From the NCBI GenBank assembly GCA_036365145.1, contig JAEOAD010000040.1:12278501-12342500 (forward strand): a stretch of 64,000 bases of DNA. The letters are read 5' to 3'. Both the position numbers and the translations under genes were made by a program. This document shows positions 1 through 43,200 of the stretch, in pieces (the stretch's first letter is position 1; the number at the start of each line of letters is the position of its first letter). The notes under the pieces are model-generated. The model saw only the letters and a program-made list of their open reading frames with translations, was not told the origin of the DNA and did no database searches. The stretch is from Orientallactaga sibirica (Eukaryota > Chordata > Mammalia > Rodentia > Dipodidae).

Positions 1-600
1 TCTCCAGTGTCAAGCCCTCACTAGTCTGGCTAAAAGAGGGATTATACACATCAAATTCTCCCTAAATTAATAACGCTTATCCCATTTAAACTATGCTGAC
101 TTCACTCTCCATTAGAGAAATCTGTTTTTCTTTTGTAGAAGGGAGCAAGACCCGAAGAGATAAAATAGCCCCTCACACTTCAGCCAAACCACAGCTGAAA
201 GCACAGAGGAACTGGACACACAAGCATGAGTGCAGCTTCCACGGTGAACCTGACAAGCAGCGCCAGGGTGAAGGAGTCAGACCCTGCAGACACTCAACAC
301 CTACCAAAGCAGATCCAGAGGCTCCTGAGAGCTCATAAGTGAAGTAAACTTAAAACTCACCCATCAAAGCTGAAGGAATTTTGCAGAAGAGGGGGCGGAA
401 AGATTTTAAGAGCCACACATTGAGACATCGTGCCCAGAGGCATTCCCTACCCCCAAACTGACTGCTGCTCCCACAACACATATCCCACAACCCCATGGGG
501 AATGCCTGCATCCCTACTGAGGAGGGTCCCCAGCAGAATGGGAGTAGGGAAAAGAGGTACCAAAACATGATGTATCCATACAAACTATGTTGTTAATAGC
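1..600 (+). mobile_element. L1 (LINE) 3' end fragment
   Basis: The fragment includes gagagctcataagtgaagta, a tract with 'ccccatggggaatgcctgc' and ends near aaaacatgatgtatcca with an A-rich tail. A closely similar tail occurs at about 25578-25770. This suits a rodent L1 3' untranslated region. No L1 ORF is visible. Confidence 0.6.
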
Positions 601-715
601 AATAAATAGCCGGATGTGGTGGCACACACCTTTAATCCCAGCATTCAGGAGGCAGAGGTAGGAGAATCGCCATTAGTTCAAGATCACCCTGAGACTACAC
701 AGTGAGACCCTACCT

Positions 716-751
<36 letters not shown>

Positions 752-1265
752 GTAATTGGGCTAGCACCTGCCTCCTAAACCTAAGAACACTGGTTCCAAT
801 CTCCACCAGTTCCAATCTCCAGGTCCCACGTTTAGCCAGATGCAAAATAACGTAAGGGCGCAATGCCGCACTTGACCACAAGGGGGCGCACGCATCTGGG
901 TTTCGTTCGCAGCAGCTCAGACTGCTGGCGTGCCCATTCTCTGTCTTTCTCTCTCTCAAAAAAAAAAAAAAAAAAAATAGTAATAAATACAATAAAAAAA
1001 AAAAAAAAAAGCCAGGCATAGTACTGCAGACATGAATCCCAGCATGCTGAGGCAGGAAGATTGACATAAGTTCAAGGCCAGCCTGACCTATGCAACAAGA
1101 CCCTATCTCAAAAAAAAAAATTTTTTTGAACTGCAAAAAAAAAAAAAAAAAAAAAAAGCCGGGCGTGGTGGCGCATGCAAAGGTAGGAAGATAGCCGTGA
1201 GTTCAAGGCCACCCTGAGACTAATTCCAGGTCAGCCTGGGCTAGAGTGAGACCCTACCTAGAAAA

Positions 1266-2331
1266 ACAGGAAAGGAAAGGAAAGGAAAGGAAAGGAAAGG
1301 AAAGGAAAGGAAAGGAAAGGAAAGGAAAGGAAAGGAAAGGAAAGGAAAGGAAAGGAAAGGAAAGGAAAGGAAAGGAAAGGAAAGGAAAAGGAAAGGAAAG
1401 GAAAAGGAAAGGAAAGGAAAGGAAAGGAAAAGGAAAGGAAAGGAAAGGAAAGGAAAGGAAAAGGAAAGGAAAGGAAAGGAAAGGAAAGGAAAAGGAAAAG
1501 GAAAAGGAAAGGAAAGGAAAGGAAAGGAAAAGGAAAAGGAAAGGAAAGGAAAGGAAAAGGAAAGGAAAGGAAAGGAAAGGAAAGGAAAGGAAAGGAAAAG
1601 GAAAGGAAAAGGAAAGGAAAGGGAAAGGAAAGGAAAGGAAAGGAAAGGAAAGGAAAGGAAAGGAAAGGAAAGGGGAGGAAAGGAAAAAGGAAAGGAAAGG
1701 AAAAGAAAGGAAAGGAAAGGAAAGGAAAGGAAAGGAAAGGAAAGGAAAGGAAAGGAAAAAGGAAAGGAAAGGAAAAAGGAAAGGAAAGGAAAGGAAAGGA
1801 AGAAGGAAAGGAAAGGAAAGGAAGGAAAGGAAAGGAAAGGAAAGGAAAGGAAAGGAAAAGGAAAAGGAAAAGGAAAAGGAAAGGAAAGGAAAAGGAAAGG
1901 AAAGGAAAGGAAAGAAAAAAGGAAAGGAAAGGGAAAGGAAAGGAAAGGAAAAGGAAAGGAAAGGAAAGGAAAGGAAAAGAAAGGAAAAAAAAGGAAAGGA
2001 AAGGAAAGGAAAGGAAAAAAGGAAAGGAAAGGAAAGGAAAAAGGAAAGGAAAGGAAAAGGAAAAAGGAAAGGAAAGGAAAGGAAAAAGGAAAGGAAAAGG
2101 AAAGGAAAGGAAAAAAAAGAAAGGAAAAGGAAAGGAAAGGAAAGGAAAGGGAAAGGAAAGGAAAGGAAAGGAAAGGAAAAGGAAAGGAAAGGAAAGGAAA
2201 AGGAAAGGAAAGGAAAGGAAAGGAAAGAAAAGAAAAGGAAAGGAAAGGAAAGGAAAGGAAAGGAAAGGAAAAGGAAAGGAAAGGAAAGGAAAGGAAAGGA
2301 AAGGAAAGGAAAGGAAAAGGAAAGGAAAAGG
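1266..2331 (+). repeat. (GGAAA)n microsatellite, about 1.07 kb
   Basis: The array is pure purine on this strand: pentamer GGAAA units with occasional extra A or G. It grows out of the A-tail of a B1-like SINE (1157-1265). It produces a long meaningless open frame of Lys, Gly, Glu and Arg. It lies in a POLR2B intron. Confidence 0.97.
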
Positions 2332-3672
2332 TTTATTTCTTATTTAGACATTTCTATATTATCTAAATACAAATGTAGATTTGGTTACAAAAGAAAGGTT
2401 TCAAAATATTAGCATCTGACAACCTAGAGATACAAGATCAACATCTTAACGCTGGATATACAGTGCGGTGGGAGAGTACCTGCCAGCATACCTGAGGCCC
2501 TAAACCCCCAGTACTACAATCAGCCTATCAATTAATAAATAAGAAAATAAAAGAATCACTGTGTTCAGCTGTCTGTGGTCATTAACCAGGCCTCTGCTTT
2601 CTGGATTGGGGCACAGTCATACCTAATCTTTCTTTTTTTAAATAATTTTCATTTATTTATTTGAGAGAGAGAATGAGGCAGAGGAAGAGAGAGAGAATGG
2701 GTGTGCCAGGCCCTCCAGCCACTGCAAACAAACTCCAGATGTATGTGCCACCTTGTGAATCTGGCTTACACGGGTCCTGGGGAATCAAACCGAGGTCCTT
2801 TGTCTTTGCAGGCAAGCACCTTAACCACTGAGCCATCTCTCCAGTCCTGGTCATACCTATTCTTATTTTTATACTTTTGGGTTTTTCAAGGTAGGATCCT
2901 GTTATCACCCAGGCTGACCTAGAATTCACTCTGTAGTCTCAGGGTGAACTCAAACTCACAGTGATCCTCCTACCTCTGCCTCCTGAGTGCTGGGAGTAAA
3001 GGCATGCGCCACCAAGCCTGGCTTCAAACCTATTCTTCAACAACTTTTTAGGGTCAGGGAGATAGCTCAGTCAGTAAAATGCTTGCCTTGCAAGCATGCG
3101 GACCCAAGTTTGATCCCTGGTATGCACATAAAAATGCCAGGCATGGTGGTGAAGCCTGTGATCCTATGCTGGGGAAACAGAAATAGGCAGGTGCCTGGAG
3201 CTCACGGCCAGACAGTCTCGCTTAACTAGTGAGCTTCAGGCCAATGAGAGCCACTGTGTCAGAAAGAGGTAAAAAGTGCATCTGAAGACTAATGTTATCC
3301 TCCCTCCTCCACCTGTACATATATACATTCGCATGTGTGCCCACACATATACACATCACTCACACATGCACACACATCAAAAGACTAATGTTTCTGGGCT
3401 AGAGAGATGGCTTACTTAAGGCGTTTGTCTGCAAAGCCAAAGGACCTCGGTTCAATTCCCCAGGACCCACATAAGCCAGATGCACAAGGTGGCGCATGCG
3501 TCTGGAGTTCATCTGCAGTGGCTGGAGGCCCTGGTGCAACCATTCTCTCTCTCTGCCTCTTTCTCTTTCTATCTCACTCAAATAAATAAATAAAAATAAA
3601 CAAAAATTTTAAAAAAAAAGACTAATGTTTCTAATGGCATCTGTTTTGACAAAGGTTATAAAAAGCTGACCT

Positions 3673-34243
<30,571 letters not shown>

Positions 34244-35118
34244 CTTGACCAAGCGCTCTGGAGCTCCTAGCTCTTCAGCTCGAAAAGAGAACGACGACGG
34301 ACCGCTGCCGGCACGCAGAGCCGCAGAAGAAGCGGTTTCCGTCTCCGGCCTTCCCACAATCCTCCGCGTCTCAGACTCCTCCCCCGCCCCCCGCAAAAAA
34401 ATGGGCGGGAGCAATGCGAGATCTGCGCCTGCGCAGATGGCAGGCGAAGGCTGGGCCGGGGCGGGGGAGGAGGAGGCTGCGCAGGCGCGAACTTGTGAGT
34501 GGCAGGCTGGAGCTGAGGACAGCTCCTTAGAGTATCCGGTGTGAGGTCTCTTGGTTTGCAAATGACGCCTGAAGATAGCCAAGTAGATTGATCAAAGGCC
34601 CTCGTTGGCAGGGGCTGGAGAAATGGCTTAGCGCAATTCTTTTTTTAATTTTTATTTTATTTTTTACAAAACTTTTGTTGTTGTCAATATTCTATTTGTT
34701 ATTGAGAAAGGCAGATAGAGAATGTGCACACCAGAGCCTGCAGCACTGCAAACGAACTCCAGATGCATGCGTCACCTTGTGCATCTGGCTTACGTGGGTC
34801 CTAGGGGAACCGAACCGGGGTCTTTAGGCTTCGCAGGCAAATGCCTTGACAGCTAAGCCATTTCTCCGGCCCACAAATAAGACATTTTTTAAAGTTCCTC
34901 ATTGTGGCCGTGAGCTTGCCGCCTTTGATGACCTTTTTTTATCTTTTATTTTTTATTTATTTATTTTTACTTTTCTAAAAGTATTTACTCCCATAAAGGC
35001 TATGGTCCCTTTTCCGCAGCGTGAACGTGCGTTCCCTATCGCGAGAACTCAGGGTCAACCGCGCGATAGTTCCCAGGAGGTAGAAAGCCGCCAACCAGCC
35101 ACCCTCGGGCTCCAATGC

Positions 35119-35150
<32 letters not shown>

Positions 35151-35202
35151 ACACGTGGCCCCGCCCACCGCCCTGCGCGCCTGCGTTGTCTAGCGTCGCG
35201 TT

Positions 35203-36331
35203 ATGCTGCCTGCACGCCGCACTGGACAGCTCCTGCGCGGGTTCCTGCGGGGACTCGAGCAGTGCGGAGCGCGCCATGGGGTCGGGAATCCATTCCTGGG
35301 AAGGACGTGCAAAGCCGCTGCCGCTGTCGCCGCCTCCCAGCGCCGATCGTGGGTGAACCGGGGCTGGGACGGCGCGGACGACCATGCCCAGGAAGAGCAG
35401 TTCCTGTTCCTCGACTACGTCCCGGAGCCCGAGCCCTGCCTCGAGGAGCAGCTGCGGGAGCTGCAGCGGCAACAGCGGGAGGAGGAGCGACAGAAGCTGC
35501 AGCAGCGGCAGGAGCGCCTGCAAGAGAAGCTGCGGGCCCGTCTGCAGGTGCCGCCGATCCAGGAGCCCCGGGACACGACGGTGCCACCACCCAGCGGCAT
35601 CTACTGCCCGGGCTGCGGGGCCGAGCTGCACTGTCAGGACCCGGGCCTGCCCGGCTACTTGCCCGGCGAGAAGTTCCGCGGCGTAGAGCGGACGCAGGCC
35701 GGCGTGGCGCGCAGCGTGTGCCAGCGGTGCTGGCTGCTGGTGCATCACCGGCGCGCCCTGCGCCTGCGCGTGAGCCGCGAGCAGTACCTGCAGCAGGTGA
35801 GCTCGGCGCTGCGCACGCCGGGGCCCGCTCTGGTGCTCTACATGGTGGACCTCCTCGACCTGCCCGACGTCCTGCTGCCCGACCTGCCCGAGCTCGTGGG
35901 ACCCAGGCAGCTCATCGTGCTGGGCAACAAGGTGGACCTGCTGCCCCAGGATGCGCCCGGCCACCTGCAGCGGCTGCGGAAACGGCTGTGGGATGATTGT
36001 GTCCGTGCCGGGCTCCTGGTGTCCCCTGGCCATCAAGGACCTCGGTATCCCACCGTGGACGACGTACCGGACGGGGAAAAGAATTCGGATCCGTCGGCCA
36101 GGTCCCGTCCCGTGATCAAGGACGTGCGGTTAATCAGTGCCAAGACCGGCTATGGAGTGGAAGAATTGATCTCCACGCTTCAGCGCTCCTGGCGCTACCG
36201 CGGCGATGTCTACCTGGTGGGCTCCACCAACGCCGGCAAGTCCACTCTCTTTAACACGCTCCTGGAGTCCGACTACTGCACTGCCAAGGGCACGGAGGCA
36301 ATCGACCGGGCCACCATCTCCCCCTGGCCAG
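35203..36331 (+). CDS. NOA1: NOA1 exon 1
   Basis: This 1129-base GC-rich exon encodes the presequence, a Gln/Arg/Glu-rich coiled stretch (about residues 80-112), the CxxC pairs, and the G4, G5, G1 and G2 motifs. It ends PWP plus one base of Gly at donor gtgagt. The open frame continues into the intron to 36435, but that extension is not coding. Confidence 0.95.
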
Positions 36332-36622
36332 GTGAGTCTTGGGAGGTTCCGCAGCTAAGAAATTCGACTTGTTCCGGACACCTAATAGGCATTCACAGGG
36401 AGCCTAGAGCCTTCCTTTTAAAATGTTATTTTTAGGGCTGGAGAGATGGCTTAGTGGTCAAGGTGTTTGCCTGCGAAGCCTAAGAACTCAGGTTCGATTC
36501 CCCAGAACCCACATTAGCCAGCTGCACAAGGTGGCGCATGCGTCTGGAGTTTTTGTTTGTTTGTTTTTGTTTTGTTTTGCAATATCTGGAGGACTTGCTT
36601 GCCCATTCTCCCTCCGGGTCTA

Positions 36623-36658
<36 letters not shown>

Positions 36659-37076
36659 CCCCCTCCTCCTCCTCCTCCCTTCCTCCCTCCATCTCTCCCT
36701 CCCTATCTCAAATAAATAAAATAGTTCAAGAGAAATTCTTTTTTTTTATTATTGGTTTTTCGAGGTAGGGTCTCACTCTAACTCAGGCTGATTTGGAATT
36801 CACTCTGTAGTCCCAGGCTGCCTTCGAACTCGTAGAGATCCTCCTACCTCTACCTTCCGAGTGCTGGGATTAAAGGTGTGCACCACCATGCCTGGCTCAA
36901 GAGAAATTTTTTTAAATGTCACTTTAAAAATATTTTTTAGCCAGGCGTGGTGGCGCACGCCTTTAATCCCAGCACTCGGGAGGCAGAGGTAGGAGGATCG
37001 CCGAGAGTTCGAGGCCACCCTGAGACTACATAGTGAATTCCAGGTCAGCCTGGACCAGAGTGAGACCCTACCTCAC

Positions 37077-37108
<32 letters not shown>

Positions 37109-37235
37109 GAAGCACGCCTTTAAACCAGCACTTGGGAGGCAGGGATAGGAGGATTGCTGTGAGTTAGAGGCAACTCAGACACTATGTAGTGTAGAGGCAA
37201 GACTACCTCAGAAAAAAAAAAAAATAATAATAATA

Positions 37236-37268
<33 letters not shown>

Positions 37269-40200
37269 CATATATATGTAGAAAGATATTGATTGATTTG
37301 TAAACTAGGAGTGTATATGGGCATGCCAGGGCCTCTTGCACTGCAAACCAGCTCCGGACACATGTGCCACTTTGTGCATCCGGCTTTATGTGGGTACTAG
37401 GGAACTGAACCTCAGGCCAGTGGGCTTTGTAAACAAGTGTCTTGAGCAATCTCCCCAGCCCCTTTAAAAATTTTCTCCCTCTGTGGTCTCAATTCTTATG
37501 ACAACTTAATGGTTGGAAATCCAACATGTGTAATACTCTGCTAGAAAATATTAGCCAGGTTTGGGGACACACACCTTTAATCCCAGCACCAGGAGGTAGA
37601 GGTAGGAGGATCACTGAGTTTGAGGCCAGCCTGAGACTACGGTGAGTTCCAGAGCAGCCCTGGCTAGAGTGAGACCTTACCTGGGAGGATGGGGGACAGA
37701 AAAAAGAAAGTGTTTATGGAAGGGCAAGGGATGTGGCCCAGTCAGTAGAGTGTTCGTCTACCATCATGAAGTTCTAGGTTCTTTCTCAGCAGAAACTAAA
37801 TGTTGTGACACACAACTATAACACCAGCCTGGGGAGATGGAGGCTGGAGGATCAGAATTTCAGGATCTTCTAAAGTAAATCACAGTAGTCAATACAGCGT
37901 AGCTCCTCATACGTGCTTGTTTTCCCCCCTTTACTGCGTTTTGTTTTGTTTTTGTTTTCCAAGGTAGGGTCTCACTCTAGCTCAGGCTGACCTGGAATTC
38001 ACTCTGTATACTCAGGGTAGCCTTGAACTCATGGTGATCCTCCTGCCTCTGCCTTCCGAGTGCTGGGATTGAAGGTGTGTGCCACCACACCCAGCTCTTT
38101 ACTGCTTTTTGAAAGCATTTATTCTTTGGGATTTCAGGTACTACCTTAAACCTTCTGAAGTTTCCTATTTGCAACCCAACTCCTTACAGAATGTTTGAAA
38201 GACATAAAAGACTGAAAAAAGATGCAGGGAAAGCTGAAGGAGATCTGAGCGAGCAAGAACAGAGTCAGCTCAGGCAGCTGAAAAAGCACGGCTACGTCGT
38301 AGGTAAGCGTCCCCTTTGGGAAAACACACCTGTTGTGTGATGATGTTCTTTGTTAAGAATCTCACAGTACAGCTGTCTGGGCGCTAGCCATGACACTGCC
38401 ATATGGAAACCCAGACCAGCAGACGTGGTAAAGGCCATGGATTCCACACCAGATTTAAGTTAGCTTGTCCCTCTCCTTGCCATCTCTTTTCAGCCTTCAC
38501 TTACAAAAATAAATTTCCCAGCACATCCTGTCTTAGTGAAATACCTGATACAGAGTGTATCTGACTCCCCAACCTTTGACGAAAAAAAGCAAAGGTGTTA
38601 TTATTATAGTCTTGTTCCCATGAGTCTTAGTGACCTGCTCAGGGCAAACAGAAAGTGTCTCCAGGCATTGTGATGCACACCTGTCATGCCAGTACTCAGG
38701 AGATTAAAGCAGGCAGATCTGTCTGGACTGGGGAAATGGCTCCATTGATAAAGTACTTGCTGTACCAACCTGAGGACCAGAGTTCGGATCCCCAGCGCCC
38801 ACATAAAAGCCTATGGCAAGGTGGGATGTAGAGCCAAGAGAATCAGAAGCTCCCAGCCAAACCCACAATAAGTAGGCCCTGCCTCAAACAAGATGGAAGG
38901 TGAGGACTGAGAACTGATACCTGAAGTTAACCTCTGACCTCTGCACACAGTCATGTGCACATACAAGAGATTTTTTTTTTTATCCCCCCCCTACAAGAGA
39001 TTTTTAAATGGATCTAAGGCTAGGGTTGGGATGTAGCTTAGTTAACAGCGCTTGCCTGGCACACACTAAGCCCTGGGTTTAATCCCCAGTATCACAGAAA
39101 GGGTATGGTGGGAGCACACCTGTAATCCCAGCCCTCAGGAAGTTCAAGGCCACCTTCCACTACATACCATTTGAGGGTCTAACCTGGGCAATATGAGACA
39201 TTGTCTTAAAATCTGCCCAGCACTCAGTAATCTGAGGCCTAAGAATGTCAGGTTTGGGCTGAAAATGTAGCTCACTGGTAAAGTAATGCCTAGCAGGCCA
39301 AGGCCCTGGGTTCTGTTCCTAACACCACAAGTAAATAGCCCAAGAATCACAGGCTTAAGACTGCCTGTGGAGACTCTGTCTATATAGATATCTGGAGCGA
39401 AAGAGGAGTGACTCAGTGTAATTTGTTCCAGGAAGAATTGGAAGAACATTCTCGTATTCAAAAGTGCAGAAGGATGAAACCACCTTTGAGTTTGATCCTG
39501 ATGAACTTGCCTTTGACATGGAAAATGAACCTGATGTGTCTGTGCAAAAACCGTCCAAGCGTGTAGAATTGACTCCACAAGATGTGAAAGATGCCCATTG
39601 GTTTCATGACACCCCTGGGATTACAAAAGAAAATTGTGTATGTATTTGGATATGCTTAGTTTGTTTTTAAGTACTTGATTTATTTATTGAGGGAAAATGA
39701 GAGAGAGATAGAGAGAATGGGCATGCCAGCGCCTCTAGCCCCACTGCACATGAACTCCAGACACATGCATCATCTTGTGCATCTGGCTTTACATGGGTAA
39801 ACAATTGCAGAAGTAATTGTTGGAATAAAACAAGAAAATAGGTGTGTGCTTCCATTCTAAATTCAGTTCTGATCATTCATAAAAACAGCTCCAGATACGT
39901 ATGCCCCCTTGTGCTTCTGGCTTACATGGGTCCTGGGGAATAAAGCCTGGGTCCTTTGGCTTTGCAGGCAAGGCCTTAACCACTAAGCCATCTCTCCAGC
40001 CCAAGTTCTGTTTTGTTTTTGTTTTTTGAGGTAAGGTCTCACTCTGTCCCAGGCTGACCTGGAATTAACTATATAGTCTCAGGGTGGCCTCAAACTCAGG
40101 CAGTCCTCCTACCTCTGCCTCTTGAGTGCTGGGATTAAAAACATGCGCCACCACGCCCGGCTCAGTTCTGTTATTTTTGACATCATTGTAGGCAAACTAT

Positions 40201-43200
40201 TTGTATTGGCATTAGTTAGGGAAACATTTTCAAGATCCTGTATTTTAAGGTTAGAAGAAACTAAATATCACTGCAGTCCATCTTCCTAGTGCATGCTTGA
40301 ATTCCTTCTAAAACGTCTGTCCCAAGGTCATCCCATTTGAACTAAAGAGGAATGACAGCTGAAACAGTGTCACAGAAACTCCCAAGACGTCAGATTGATG
40401 CTGCCTACTCTATATCGCACTGGGAAACCTCCCTTAACTTTTGTTCCCTTTGTTCCTTGAAGCTGCATAGAACAAAGATGATGTTTAAACCACAGTGCTG
40501 GTGGGTGAGGATAACTGAGAAGAGCTTCCACTGCTCCTGCCCTTGGGCTTCCTCTTACTCCAATCACAGGATCTCACCTGTAACTTTGATTTTTGTCTTG
40601 TCAGATTTAGCCTGGACCCCGCTCTGCTGTGCTCACTAACTCTCACAATGGTTTGGTTTGATGACAGAGTCTCACTGTGTAACCCATCCTCCTCCTAAAT
40701 GCTGAGGTTACGGCCATGGGCCACGAGGCAGGGCTCACTACTTTTTATTATTTTCAATAAGTTACTGATAGACTCAAGTGTGTCCGCCTTACAGCCTCCC
40801 ACGCTTCCATTCATCCCTTCCTTGACTCTTGCTCCTGGTCAGTTCTTTGTTTGGGGGGGGTTGTTTGTTTGTTTGTTTTGTTTTGTTTTTTGGGGGTTTT
40901 TCAAGGTAGGGTCTCACTCTGGTCCAGGCTGACCTGGAATTCACTATGTAGTCTCAGGGTGGCCTCGAACTCATGGCAATCCTCCTACCTCTGCCTCCCA
41001 AGTACTGGGATTAAAGGCGTACGCCACCACGCCCGGCTGCTCCTGCTCAGTTCTAGCCCTTCAGATTATCTCTGGGTGTCTCTGTGGTTCCCTTACAAAG
41101 AAATGTCAGTGGTTTCGTAGGTGCCCTTCTTTGCCTTGCTTCTGCAGATCACTTAAAGTTCATTCTCAGGTGCTCGCTTCAGCAACACATATGTTGAAAT
41201 TGAAACGATACAGAGAAGATTAGCATGGCCCCTGCACAAGGATGACATGAAAATTCATGAAGCGTTCCATATTTTTTTTTTAAAAAATTCATTCTCAGGG
41301 GCTAGAGAGATGGCTTAGCCTGCCTTAATAACATGTTCAAATCTCCAGGTCCCATGTAGCCAGACACACAATGATGCAAGCAGGCAATGACACACATGCA
41401 CCACAAGGGGACACATGCATCTGGAATCCGTTCACAGTAACTGAAAGGCCCTTGCATGCCCATTCTCTCTCTCTACCCTCCCTTTCTGTCTCTCACTGAA
41501 AAATAATAAGCTGGACATGGTGGCGCACGCCTTTAATCCCAGCACCTGGGAGGCAGAGGTAGGAGGATCACTGAGAGTCCGAGGCCACCCTGAGATTACA
41601 TAGTGAATTCCAGGGCAGCCTGAGCTAGAGTGAGACCCCACCTTGGAAAATAATAAAATAATAAAAATTTACTCTCAGAATTGCATTCTATTTTCTGTGT
41701 GGGATTAGTATGTGATGGAATCATATAGAGCTTTTACTTTAAGCATTTTTGCCCTCCTAGAATACGTGTTGTGCACAATTTTTGTGTGTACAAACACAGC
41801 ACTGCAAGTGTCAGAGGACAACTTCAAGGTTTCTCTGTGCTCACCCTCTGTGACACTGGGTCCCTTCCCCCTGAAAACACTGTCAGGATGCCAAGGGTCC
41901 TCAGACTAGCTGTTCCACAAGCTCTGGACTCTCCTAGCTCCCCAGTCTTTTTGTATACTTTTTAAGCCAAGTCTAAGGCAGGTGATTATGAGTTTGAGGC
42001 CAGCCTGTCCTGTATATTGAATATCTGTAAGAACTAAATTTAAAGCCAGCGTGGTGGCACACTCCTTTAATCCCCAGCACTCGGGAGGGAGAGGTTGGAG
42101 GATCATTGAGTTTGAGGCCAGCCTAGGACTACAGAGCAAGTTCCAGGTCAGCCTGGGCTAGAGGAAGACCTGTCTCCTTGAAAAAACAAATAGTAGATAA
42201 AGTCTCTAAAATCACTCATTTGCTTCACAGATTTTAAATCTTCTAACAGATAAAGAAGTCAACGTTGTTTTGCCAACACATGCAATTGTTCCTCGAACAT
42301 TTGTGCTTAAACCAGGAATGGTTCTTTTCTTGGGTGGTATAGGCCGCATAGATTTCCTACAGGTAAGAAAAGTGTGCTTTAGGGGTTGGGGGGTTGTTTG
42401 TTTGTTCTGTTTTCCAAGGTAGGGTCTCACTCTAGCTCAGGCTGACCTGAAATTCACTGTGAGGTCTCAGGGTAGCCTTGAACTCATGGCAATCCTCCTA
42501 CCTCTGCCTCCCAAGAGCTGGGATTAAAGGCATGCGCCATCACATCCAGCAAGCATACTGTTTAAAAATGTGGGGGAAAAGCCAGGCATGGTGGCACACA
42601 TCTTTAATCCCAGCACTCCAGAGGCAGAGGTAGGAGTATTGCCGAGAGTTCAAAGCCATCCTGAGACTACATAGTGAATTCCAGGTCAGCCTGAGCTAGA
42701 GTGGGACCCTACCTCAGGAAAAAAAAAAAAAATTGAAAAAAAGAAGTAATAGTGTGCACTTTAAGAAAGCAGAAACATGAAAGATATTGGCAAAGTATTG
42801 ATGTAACTGTTGGGATTGTGTGTGAGGTTTCTTAGAGAACGAGGCAGATAAAGAGAGTGGGCACACCAGGGCCTATAGCCACTGCAAACAAACTCCAGAC
42901 ATGTGCCACCTTGTGCATCCAGCTTTACGTGGGTACTGGGGGGGAGGTTAGAACCTCCTTTGGCTTTGCTGGCAAGCACCTGAACCACTAAGTCATCTCT
43001 CCAGCCCAAAATATTTTTATTTATTTACTACAGAGAAAGAATGGGCACTCCAGGGTCTCCACTGCACACAAATTCCACATGTGCCATCTTGTGCATCTGG
43101 CTTATATGGGTTCTGGGGAATCAAACCTTTGACCTTAGGCTTCACAGGCAAGTAAGAGCCTGAATTGCTAAGCCATCTCTCCAGCCCTTTGTTTCTCTTT

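Larger units (their letters stand above)
38303..42230. repeat. NOA1 introns 2 and 3 (excluding exon 3)
   Basis: B4/ID-like pieces at about 38650-38990 and 39020-39160. B2-like minus at 39670-39800 and 39880-40000. B1-like minus at 40010-40165 and 40890-41038. The U6 retrocopy at 41170-41276. B2-like plus at 41298-41500. B1-like plus at 41510-41660 and 42040-42185. The interval 40170-40850 is unique-looking with no exon. Confidence 0.7.

Noticed and set aside
1246..2412. A 388-codon open frame rich in Lys-Gly-Glu-Arg
   Set aside because: It is the translation of the GGAAA microsatellite plus its flanks. It has no domain or conserved start and is low complexity.
34975..36036. A 353-codon minus-strand open frame over NOA1 exon 1 and its promoter, and a 293-codon plus frame at 35115-35996
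   Set aside because: Both are shadow frames of the GC-rich NOA1 exon. The real frame matches NOA1 with correct motifs and splice phases.
41170..41276. A functional U6 snRNA gene
   Set aside because: It carries several substitutions and direct repeats typical of retroposition, and no upstream PSE/TATA arrangement is seen.
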